In this document: piece after piece, positions 1 to 10,732 of the stretch | How positions within the stretch are numbered: the stretch's first letter is position 1 | Layout: each line of letters begins with the position of its first letter | NCBI GenBank assembly: GCA_903959665.1 | Contig: CAJBXY010000087.1 | Span: 1 to 17,771 of the forward strand | Reading direction: 5' to 3' | Origin: an uncultured Solirubrobacterales bacterium | Lineage (GTDB): Bacteria > Actinomycetota > Thermoleophilia > Solirubrobacterales > Solirubrobacteraceae | DNA: 17,771 bases | The notes under the pieces: model-generated | The model's input: the letters and a program-made list of their open reading frames with translations, nothing else | Databases searched by the model: none | What the model was told of the DNA's origin: nothing | Translations under genes and position numbers: made by a program

Positions 1-6
1 AGAGCA

Positions 7-4559
<4,553 letters not shown>

Positions 4560-4560
<1 letters not shown>

Positions 4561-6041
4561 TGGGCGAGATCGGTGGTTTCCTCAAGATTGAGCGGGTTGG
4601 GATTCCTTACAAGGATCCGATCGAACGCGTTGAGCTGGAGCCCTACAAGGAGTTCGTCGAAATTCGTTCCGATCAAGAGCTCGCCGCGCAGGGCGCGCGC
4701 TGCATGGAGTGCGGCGTTCCCTTCTGCCACAACGGCTGCCCGCTTGGGAACCTGATCCCCGACTTCAACGATCTCGTCTACCACGAGGATTGGCAGGCGG
4801 CGATAGTTCGCCTCCACGCGACCAACAACTTCCCTGAATTCACCGGCCGCCTCTGCCCGGCGCCCTGCGAGGCGGCCTGCGTGCTTGAGATTCGTGAGGG
4901 TGAATCGGTCACTATTAAGCAGATCGAACTTTCGATCATCGACCGCGCCTGGCAGGAGGGTTGGGTCAAGCCGGAGCCGCCACAGCTCGAGAGTGGCCGT
5001 TCCGTGGCCGTCGTCGGTTCCGGCCCGGCTGGGTTGGCGGCGGCGCAGCAGCTTCGCCGCGCCGGCCACAAGGTCGTTGTTTTCGAGCGTGACGAGGCGC
5101 CCGGAGGCCTGATCCGCTTCGGTGTTCCCGACTTCAAGATCGAAAAGCACGTGATCGACCGCCGCGTTCAGCAGCTGATTGAGGAGGGCGTCGAACTTCG
5201 CTACGGCATTGATGTAGGCGTCGACGTCAGCGCCGACCAGCTCAAGCGGGACTTCGACGCCGTTGTGCTCGCGATCGGCTCGCGCGTGCCGCGCGACCTC
5301 GACGTGCCGGGCCGCGAATTGGACGGCGTCCACTTCGCGATGGAGTACCTCTACGGGCGCAACCGCTGGGTCGCCGATCAGCTCGGGCCGCAGCCGCCTG
5401 CGCCGGCGCCGACCGATCTGCCAAAGATTACGGCTGAAGGCAAGCACGTCGTCGTCGTTGGCGGCGGCGATACCGGCGCCGACTGCGTCGGCAACTCGAT
5501 CCGCGAGGGTGCGCTCGGCGTGGTTCAGCTCGAGCTTCTCCCCGAGCCGCCGGAACATCGCCCCGACGACCGCACTCCGTGGCCGGTTTGGCCGCAGAAG
5601 TACCGCCTCTCCTACGCGATGGAAGAGGCCCGTGAGATTGGCAAAGGAGAGCAGGATTTCTCGGTCGTCACGACCCACTTCTCGGGCGAGGACGGCAAGG
5701 TCACGACCCAGCACATCGCGCAGGCCGAGGCTGCGCCGCCGTTCGCACCGCTGCCGGGGAGCGAACGCGAACTGAAGGCCGACCTTGTTCTGCTCGCGAC
5801 CGGTTTCATCCACCCTGAAGCGGAGGGCCTCGTCGCCGACCTCGGCTGTGAGCTCGACGCCCGCGGCAACATCGAGGCGCCCACCTACCAAAGCTCTGAG
5901 GCCGGCGTTTTCGTCGCCGGTGACGCGCGCCGCGGGCAGTCACTGATCGTCTGGGCAATAAACGAAGGACGGCGCTGTGCGCGTATGGTTGACAAGTACT
6001 TCGCTGAAGTTCCTGCCCTGTTAGGAGGCCAAAATGATTAG
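4560..6041 (+). CDS. gltD: Glutamate synthase, small (beta) subunit
   Basis: 493-residue NADPH-dependent, FAD-containing partner of GltB that delivers electrons from NADPH via Fe-S clusters to the FMN of the large subunit. The N-terminal dihydropyrimidine-dehydrogenase-like cluster domain shows Cys48, Cys51, Cys56, Cys60 and then Cys99, Cys103, Cys107. The FAD dinucleotide fold begins with GSGPAG at 153-158. The NADPH fold has GGGDTG at 301-306. A C-terminal FAD motif (ATGF, then VFVAGDARRG) completes the family pattern. An upstream ATG at 4428 would add 44 Arg-rich residues that overlap gltB and look unlike GltD. I chose ATG 4560, which overlaps the gltB stop by one base (TGATG) and has GAGG at 4546-4549. 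The overlap indicates translational coupling and 1:1 expression with gltB. The 3' end encodes the SD and start of the next gene. Confidence 0.97.
6023..6028 (+). promoter_or_regulatory. Shine-Dalgarno of the monooxygenase gene
   Basis: A perfect AGGAGG lies inside the last codons of gltD, 5 nt before the ATG at 6034. It fixes the start of the downstream gene and shows that this gene is translated from the gltBD transcript. It contrasts with the absence of SD sequences before most first genes in this window. Confidence 0.85.
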
Positions 6042-7410
6042 CCAGCAGCTGCCACGGACCGCAATCATCGGTGCTGGATCGTCCGGCATCACGGCGCTGA
6101 AGACCTTCGCTGAGCGCGGATTTGACGTCACCTGCTTTGAGGCCTCCAACCGCGTTGGTGGCAACTGGGTCTACGAGAACATCAACGGCATGTCGGCCTG
6201 CTACCGCGATCTGCACATCAACACCTCGCGGCTGCGGATGGCCTACTCCGACTACCCGATGCCGGATGACTACCCGGATTACCCAAACCACGCTCAGATC
6301 GCCGCCTACTTCGATGATTACGTCGATCACTTTGGCGTCCGCGATCGGATCCGCTTCGAAACGCCGGTGGAGCACGCCGAGCGGCTCGCGGATGGCACCT
6401 GGGAGCTGACGCTTGGCGACGGCAGTAGCGAACGCTTCGACGCGCTGCTCGTAGCGAACGGGCACCACTGGAACCCGCGCTGGCCGGAACCAGCCTTCCC
6501 CGGTTCAGAGTCGTTTGAGGGCGAGCAGATGCACGCTCACTCATACATGCGCCCCGATTCGCTAGACGGCAAGGATGTCGTCGTTCTCGGGATGGGCAAC
6601 AGCGCGATGGACATCTCGGTCGAGGCTTCATACGTCGCTGAGAACGTTTATCTCGCAGCCCGCCGAGGCGCTTACATTGTGCCGAAATACATCTTCGGCA
6701 AACCGACAGATCAGCTCGGTGGCTGGGTCAATCCGCGGATCCCGTTCAAGATTCGCCAGAAGGCCGTTGCGAAGCTGATCAACACCTACGTCGGCAAGGT
6801 CACGGACTTCGGATTGCCCAAGCCCGACCATGAGTTCGGCGAGGCCCACCCGACGATCTCAAGCCGGATCCTTGACCGAATCACGCACGGCGCGATCAAG
6901 GTCAAGCCGAACATTCGCCGCCTCGAAGGCGATGAGGTTGAGTTTGAGGACGGCAGCCGCGTCCACGCCGACGTCGTCATCTACTGCACCGGCTACAAGA
7001 TCACCTTTCCATTCTTCGACGAGGATTTCATCTCCGCGCCGGACAACCGGATCGATCTCTTCCGCCGCGTCTTTAAGCCGGATCTCCCGAACCTCTTCTT
7101 CATCGGCCTGCTGCAGCCGCTCGGCGCAGTGATGCCGCTCTCGGAGGCTCAGGGCCGCTGGGTTGCCGACTATCTGAACGGCCGCTACAAGCTCCCCCCT
7201 GAGGGCGAGATGCGCAGCTTCATCGGCGAAGACATGGCGAAGATGCAGAAGCGCTACGTGGCCTCGAAGCGGCACACAATTCAGGTCGACTTCGACGATT
7301 ACCTCTACGAGCTGTCCAAAGAGGTCGCGGCCGGTGAGGCGCGCGCCCAGGCCGGGGGCTACCAGCGCCCCGTTGAAACGCTGGCCGAGCGCGACGCCGC
7401 CCCAGCCTGA
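6034..7410 (+). CDS. Flavin-containing monooxygenase (FMO family)
   Basis: 458-residue class B flavoprotein monooxygenase that should use NADPH and O2 to oxygenate a nucleophilic N or S (or a carbonyl) of a small substrate. The FAD Rossmann motif GAGSSG is at 13-18 and GGNW at 42-45. The FMO fingerprint FxGxxxHxxxY is seen exactly at 161-171. It ends in Tyr and not the Trp-Pro/Asp typical of Baeyer-Villiger enzymes, so an FMO/N- or S-oxygenase is favoured. The NADPH motif GMGNSA is at 186-191, and a CTGY motif (the usual ATGY) follows later. The length matches bacterial FMOs such as trimethylamine monooxygenase, but I cannot assign the substrate. The start overlaps the gltD stop by 8 bp behind a perfect SD, so it is co-translated with glutamate synthase. 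This suggests, without proving, a role in nitrogen metabolism. The tail after about 430 is Ala-rich and unremarkable. Confidence 0.88.
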   Translation: MISQQLPRTAIIGAGSSGITALKTFAERGFDVTCFEASNRVGGNWVYENINGMSACYRDLHINTSRLRMAYSDYPMPDDYPDYPNHAQIAAYFDDYVDHFGVRDRIRFETPVEHAERLADGTWELTLGDGSSERFDALLVANGHHWNPRWPEPAFPGSESFEGEQMHAHSYMRPDSLDGKDVVVLGMGNSAMDISVEASYVAENVYLAARRGAYIVPKYIFGKPTDQLGGWVNPRIPFKIRQKAVAKLINTYVGKVTDFGLPKPDHEFGEAHPTISSRILDRITHGAIKVKPNIRRLEGDEVEFEDGSRVHADVVIYCTGYKITFPFFDEDFISAPDNRIDLFRRVFKPDLPNLFFIGLLQPLGAVMPLSEAQGRWVADYLNGRYKLPPEGEMRSFIGEDMAKMQKRYVASKRHTIQVDFDDYLYELSKEVAAGEARAQAGGYQRPVETLAERDAAPA

Positions 7411-7425
7411 TCGACGCTCGCGCGT

Positions 7426-7935
7426 TCAGTTGGAGGTAGCGGCGGTGGCCGGCGCGCCAAGTGCAATGTTGTTACAGCTCTCGCAGATCTCGGCTGGAAT
7501 CACGCCGGCCTTCATCAGCAGCGCGAACACTTTGCAACCGACGCAGATGCCGAAGACCGATTCCAGCGTCGCAAAGACGGCGAGTACGGCCAGCACGATC
7601 GACGCCGCGCCGAGCTGATCAAAGCCGGCGGCCAGCAGCGCGGCCGTAACTGAGAAGGCGGCGCCGATCCCCTGCGCAAATCGCTTCGGCGGGCCAGGCA
7701 CAAGCTTCTCATCAAAGGGCAGCGCGGGGGTGAGGACGCGGGTGACGAACTGGCCGAGCGGGCTGAGCGTCGGGCCCGTGAGCACGCGAGCGAGGAAGCC
7801 ATAAGCCAGCACGATGAAGATCCAAGGCTGGGCGAAGATGATCGCTGCCAACGCGATCAGCACTACGCCACCGGCGACGAGCCGGGCTGAAACCTCGTTG
7901 ACCGGGTTCGGGAAGGAGAAGAGCGAATCGACCAT
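7426..7935 (-). CDS. DUF4395 family membrane protein with two CxxC motifs
   Basis: 169 residues matching the DUF4395 pattern: an N-terminal FPNPVNE..AR motif (8-18), a hydrophobic helix at about 19-48, the GPTLSPLGQ motif (54-62), and further hydrophobic stretches at about 88-103 and 107-128. These predict an integral membrane protein of about three or four helices. Molecular function of the family is unknown; relatives often carry a cysteine pair at the C-terminal end. Here there are two pairs, C131-V-G-C134 and C151-E-S-C154, separated by one short segment, which would suit disulfide exchange or metal binding. The start ATG at 7935 has no SD but a TATTTT hexamer 9 nt upstream, suggesting a leaderless mRNA. 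The gene is divergent from the sigma factor gene across 139 bp and ends 15 bp from the monooxygenase stop. The family call is from sequence pattern; any redox role is inference. Confidence 0.78.
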   Translation of the reverse strand: MVDSLFSFPNPVNEVSARLVAGGVVLIALAAIIFAQPWIFIVLAYGFLARVLTGPTLSPLGQFVTRVLTPALPFDEKLVPGPPKRFAQGIGAAFSVTAALLAAGFDQLGAASIVLAVLAVFATLESVFGICVGCKVFALLMKAGVIPAEICESCNNIALGAPATAATSN

Positions 7936-8074
7936 CTAGAGATAAAAATAGCAAAGCGCTGATCGGCTTTAGATTGATTAGTCGTGGATCTGCGAAATTC
8001 ACGCAAATAGGGCGCTTTTCGAGCAGATGGGAGGGGAAGAACCACAGGCTCAGGTGCTTTAGAGGGCAGCAGCG
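7936..8074. promoter_or_regulatory. Divergent intergenic region, DUF4395 / sigma factor
   Basis: This 139-bp segment is markedly more A/T-rich than the surrounding genes in its left half and must hold the promoters of both genes. For the minus-strand gene, TATTTT (complement of 7945-7950) lies 9 nt before the start. For the sigma gene I see a GAGGG at 8062-8066 as SD, 8 nt before ATG 8075, but no convincing -10. It also contains an imperfect dyad TGCG-N7-CGCA at 7991-8005, a possible operator. A sigma factor gene of this type may drive its own promoter with a non-standard sequence, which would explain the missing consensus. Confidence 0.5.
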
Positions 8075-9310
8075 ATGGAACAGACCGGTTACGACACCCC
8101 GCCACTTGGCCGCGAGGCCACCAAGGCAGAGCTTGACGAACTCGTAATTGAGCTCGTCAAACGCGACGCCGCCAGCCTGCTGCGACTTTCGCGGCGCCAC
8201 AGCCTCTGCGCCGATGACGCCGAGGACGCCTACCAGCGCGGCCTTGAGATTTTCATCAAGCATGCGCCGCGCCTTGACCCGCAGCGGGCGCCCGCCTGGC
8301 TGCGAACCGTGATCAAGCACGAGGCGATGGCCGTTCGGCGGACGCGCCAGCGTGACTTAACCAGCCACGACATCGACTTCGACCAGCTCGAGAACGATCG
8401 CGGCGCATCGCCGGAAGAGCGCGCGCTTGGCTTCGAGCAGGTGGCGCAGTCGGCTGAAGCGCTCCAGCGACTCAAGCCGCAGGAGGTTCGCGCCCTCTGG
8501 CTGCGCGCCCAAGGCAACTCTTATGACGAAATTCAGGAGCAGACCGGCTGGAGTCGGACGAAGGTCAACCGTTGCCTCTATGAGGGTCGCCGCGCCTTCA
8601 TCTCGCGCTACGCGGGAATCGAATCAGGCGAGGAGTGCAAGCGCTGGGAGCCGCTGCTTTCGGCGCTCGTCGACGGTGAGGCCACGACCGAGCAGCTTGT
8701 TGAGCTGCGCCCGCACCTTCGCCAGTGCGGCTCCTGCCGCGGAGTCGTGCGTGAGATGCATCGCTCCAGCGCGCCGCTGGCGGCCGTCTTTCCGGCTGCT
8801 TTGCTGGTCGGCGCCGGCGCGCCGTTGGAGCAGGCCAACAACGTCTTCATCCGTGCCTACGAATCGCTGACCGCTTGGGCAACCGAGCGCTCCGCTTCCT
8901 CTCTTGTGCGCGCGCAGATTGTCACCGAGTCGGTCGTCGGCGCGGCCGGAAAGGCGACCGCGGTGGTGGCCGCCACAGCAGCTGCTGCCAGCGGCGGCGC
9001 GGTCGCGCTCGATCAGCTCCCGCCGGCGTCCTCTCCGGCACGCTTGGCGCTCCTCTCCACTCAATCGGCCGATCGCTCGGCCAGCAAACGCGCGCAAGCT
9101 GAAATTGCCGCGCGCCGCTCGCGTCGGCAGGCAAGGGCGCGGGCGCAGGAAGAGTCGGCTCGCAGCGAGCAGTTGGCCGCCCGGGCCGCTGCCTCGGCGC
9201 CGGTCACAGCCCAATCAACGCCCGCGGCGCCACAATCCAGCTCGCTTGCACCCGAGTCGGCGCCCCCCACATCATCGGTGCCGGCGAGCGCCGAGATGGG
9301 CCTTGAGTAG
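8075..9310 (+). CDS. ECF-type sigma-70 factor fused to a zinc anti-sigma-like domain and hydrophobic tail
   Basis: 411 residues. Residues about 18-95 form sigma region 2 (DDAEDAYQRG at 47-56, then a WLRTVIKHEA-type helix). Residues about 125-180 form region 4 with a helix-turn-helix (LKPQEVRALWLRAQGNSYDEI at 133-153, then a recognition helix near 158-172). After this, where an ordinary ECF factor ends, comes a ZAS-like zinc-finger segment at about 186-228 with His214-x3-Cys218-x2-Cys221, the motif of class I anti-sigma factors. It is followed by hydrophobic stretches at about 234-250 and 287-312 (Ala-rich, possible membrane helices), then a basic Arg/Ala/Gln segment at 333-372 (likely helical or coiled coil) and a Ser/Pro/Ala-rich end. 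Fusion in one chain implies regulation in cis, perhaps at the membrane. ATG 8075 has GAGGG 8 nt upstream. No separate anti-sigma gene is nearby. The sigma assignment is firm; membrane insertion is inference. Confidence 0.9.
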   Translation: MEQTGYDTPPLGREATKAELDELVIELVKRDAASLLRLSRRHSLCADDAEDAYQRGLEIFIKHAPRLDPQRAPAWLRTVIKHEAMAVRRTRQRDLTSHDIDFDQLENDRGASPEERALGFEQVAQSAEALQRLKPQEVRALWLRAQGNSYDEIQEQTGWSRTKVNRCLYEGRRAFISRYAGIESGEECKRWEPLLSALVDGEATTEQLVELRPHLRQCGSCRGVVREMHRSSAPLAAVFPAALLVGAGAPLEQANNVFIRAYESLTAWATERSASSLVRAQIVTESVVGAAGKATAVVAATAAAASGGAVALDQLPPASSPARLALLSTQSADRSASKRAQAEIAARRSRRQARARAQEESARSEQLAARAAASAPVTAQSTPAAPQSSSLAPESAPPTSSVPASAEMGLE

Positions 9311-9352
9311 CGCGCTCAATGCCCGATCGCAGGTGCCGTCCGCCGCGGCGCG

Positions 9353-9384
9353 TAATTTGCCTCCCTGATCCCCTGCCTTCGGAG
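9353..9384 (+). promoter_or_regulatory. Candidate promoter -10 and SD for the small acidic-protein gene
   Basis: TAATTT at 9353-9358 fits a -10 element and would start transcription near 9365. GGAG at 9381-9384 sits 6 nt before a TTG at 9391. Together they support the TTG as the true start, because this promoter would lie inside the longer reading frame that begins at ATG 9319. No clear -35 was seen. Confidence 0.4.
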
Positions 9385-9390
9385 CTGCCG

Positions 9391-9846
9391 TTGCCCCTCT
9401 GTTTCATCGAGCCTCAGGATGCGATTCGCGTAATCGCTGAATCTGTCGGCCGCGACGCTAGGCGCCAACTGCTAGGCGAACTCGTCCGCGCATGGGTTGA
9501 CGCGATCCCCGAGACCGATCTCGAGACCCACTACGTGAAAGCCGTCGCCGACCTCGACGAGCATGACCTTTCGATGCTCGCCGCCTGGCACGCCTCGATG
9601 GAGGTCGGTCAACCGGTCGCCAACCGCGACTTTCTGCTCGGCGTCTTCGGGTCGCTAGGCGAACATCGCCGTGAGGCGCTGAAGATCGCGGCCGGCTTCC
9701 GCGGCGAAGAGGCCTTCGAAGCCGGCGTGTCGGAAGAGCAGGCGCTTGAAACCGTGCTGCCGGCGCTCAGCCGCGAACGCTGCGCCGAGCTGGCCGAAGA
9801 GTGCCTTGAGCTTTACCTCTGGGACCGAATGGGTTCCGACAACTAA
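9391..9846 (+). CDS. Small acidic helical protein of unknown function
   Basis: Not recognised. From the TTG at 9391 it gives 151 residues, rich in Glu, Ala, Leu and Arg, without membrane segments or a signal peptide, and likely all-helical and cytoplasmic. It contains single cysteines and no obvious catalytic motif. The end is acidic (ECLELYLWDRMGSDN). The alternative ATG at 9319 would add 24 residues rich in Pro, Arg and Cys that look non-coding and have no SD, whereas TTG 9391 has GGAG 6 nt upstream and a possible -10 at 9353-9358. The gene lies 80 bp after the sigma factor in the same orientation and 30 bp before the convergent fxsA-like gene. It may belong to the sigma locus, but that is only context. 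Codon use resembles its neighbours, supporting a real gene. Confidence 0.6.
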   Translation: MPLCFIEPQDAIRVIAESVGRDARRQLLGELVRAWVDAIPETDLETHYVKAVADLDEHDLSMLAAWHASMEVGQPVANRDFLLGVFGSLGEHRREALKIAAGFRGEEAFEAGVSEEQALETVLPALSRERCAELAEECLELYLWDRMGSDN

Positions 9847-9857
9847 CAGCGCGGCGC

Positions 9858-9885
9858 GGGCTAAGGCAGAGCAGGGCTAAGGCAG
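9858..9885. repeat. Tandem 12-bp direct repeat at convergent gene ends
   Basis: GGGCTAAGGCAG occurs at 9858-9869 and again at 9874-9885, a 16-bp period. The right copy includes the minus-strand stop codon of the FxsA-like gene (9877-9879) and the last codons before it. It therefore looks like a short tandem duplication of that gene's 3' end in the 30-bp gap between convergent genes. Confidence 0.7.
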
Positions 9886-10389
9886 GGCCGGTGGCGGCTG
9901 CTTCACTTCGGTCGCCGTTCCCTCAACGTCATACTCGCGCTGCGGCCTCTTGGCGCGCGCGTATTTGGCCGCGCGCGAGCCAAAGACGGCGCCGCGCAGC
10001 GTCCAGCCGGCCGGCCCGCCAACGCTGGTAGCCGCGTAGCTAATCGCTTTCGTCAGCGCGATTTTTCGAATGATGTCGCGCGTCGGCTGGAACAGAAAGA
10101 GCAGCCCAACGATGTCGGTTAGAAAGCCGGGGGTCAGCAACAGCGCGCCGCCGGAGATCACGAGGCCGCCGTCGGCGGTCTCCTTCGCCGGAACTTTTCC
10201 GTTGCCAATCGCAGCACGAAAGCGCAGCCACGAGCGCGAACCTTCGCGCATCAAGAGCCATGCGCCAAGCAGCGAATCGGCTACCAGAAGGGCAATAGTC
10301 CACCAGACGCCAATCATCGAACCGACCTGAATGATGATCGCGAGCTCAATGATCGGAACGATGATCAGAAGTAGAACTAGAAGAGGCAT
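9877..10389 (-). CDS. fxsA: FxsA family membrane protein
   Basis: 170 residues matching FxsA (suppressor of phage T7 F-exclusion in E. coli; native function unclear). The N-terminus is very hydrophobic, with helix 1 at about 2-20 and the PIIELAIIIQVG motif (12-23), helix 2 at about 26-47 (WWTIALLVADSLLGAWLL), an amphipathic region containing LRFRAAIGNGKVP (55-67), then the hallmark DGGLVISGGALLLTPGFLTD segment (about 73-92) leading into a third helix ending near 100. The C-terminal 60 residues are polar and basic, ending Pro-rich, and probably cytoplasmic. The length is normal for the family. ATG 10389 has no SD; TACAAT on the minus strand (10407 to 10402) ends 12 nt upstream, so a leader of only about 5 nt is expected. 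It is divergent from the DUF59 gene. The symbol is by family resemblance. Confidence 0.85.
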   Translation of the reverse strand: MPLLVLLLIIVPIIELAIIIQVGSMIGVWWTIALLVADSLLGAWLLMREGSRSWLRFRAAIGNGKVPAKETADGGLVISGGALLLTPGFLTDIVGLLFLFQPTRDIIRKIALTKAISYAATSVGGPAGWTLRGAVFGSRAAKYARAKRPQREYDVEGTATEVKQPPPALP

Positions 10390-10401
10390 GATTCGCCATC
10401 A

Positions 10402-10428
10402 ATTGTAGGGAGTGCAGCGGGCTACAAT
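10402..10428. promoter_or_regulatory. Symmetrical divergent promoter, FxsA / DUF59
   Basis: ATTGTAG at 10402-10408 and CTACAAT at 10422-10428 form a perfect 7-bp inverted repeat with a 13-bp spacer. Each arm contains TACAAT, a good -10 hexamer, one on each strand and pointing outward. The right one ends 7 nt before the ATG of the DUF59 gene and the left one 12 nt before the ATG of the fxsA-like gene. The -35 region of each promoter falls on or next to the other's -10, so the two should compete for polymerase or be co-regulated by one factor bound to the dyad. Confidence 0.65.
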
Positions 10429-10435
10429 CGCCGCT

Positions 10436-10732
10436 ATGGCAAACGTTGACGAAGTCGAGGCAGCGCTAACAAACGTGATCGACCCTGAGCTGGGGCTTGA
10501 CTTCGTTGAGCTTGGCCTGATTTACGAGATCGCCGTTGATGGCCCAAAGGTCCACGTCACCTACACGCTGACAACGCCAGCCTGCCCGATTGGCCCGATG
10601 GTCGCCGAGCAGATCGAAGAGTTCGTCAGCGTTCTCGATGGCGTCGAAGCCGTTGAGTCGGCGATGATCTTCACGCCGCCGTGGACGCCAGAGATGATGA
10701 GCGAAGACGCGAAGTTCGCGCTCGGCTACTGA
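10436..10732 (+). CDS. DUF59/MIP18-type metal-sulfur cluster assembly factor
   Basis: 98-residue single-domain protein of the MIP18/PaaD/SufT-like family, which assists Fe-S or other metal-cluster maturation in the cytoplasm. The family hallmark DPELGLDFVELGLIY is at 17-31, and TTPACPIGP at 46-54 contains the conserved Cys50. The helix that follows (56-67) and the C-terminal FTPPWTPEMMSEDAKFALG are typical of this family. A GTG at 10412 would add 8 residues but overlaps the -10 element. ATG 10436 is preferred because TACAAT ends 7 nt upstream, predicting a leaderless transcript, and because homologous proteins start just before the DPE motif. No suf, isc or paa genes are in this window, so the client is unknown. 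It is convergent with the acyltransferase, and the two stops overlap by 7 bp. Confidence 0.88.
   Translation: MANVDEVEAALTNVIDPELGLDFVELGLIYEIAVDGPKVHVTYTLTTPACPIGPMVAEQIEEFVSVLDGVEAVESAMIFTPPWTPEMMSEDAKFALGY

Noticed and set aside
7953..7970. AAAGC-N8-GCTTT hairpin followed by a T-run on the minus strand, resembling an intrinsic terminator
   Set aside because: The stem is only 5 bp with an 8-nt loop, and it lies upstream of the DUF4395 gene with no gene ending there; the T-run is better read as part of the -10.
8027..8062. 11-codon open frame just upstream and in frame with the sigma factor gene
   Set aside because: It has no SD or coding signature; a frame this short occurs by chance.
10412..10435. 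GTG start adding 8 residues to the DUF59 protein
   Set aside because: It would place the strong TACAAT -10 inside the coding region and has no properly spaced SD.
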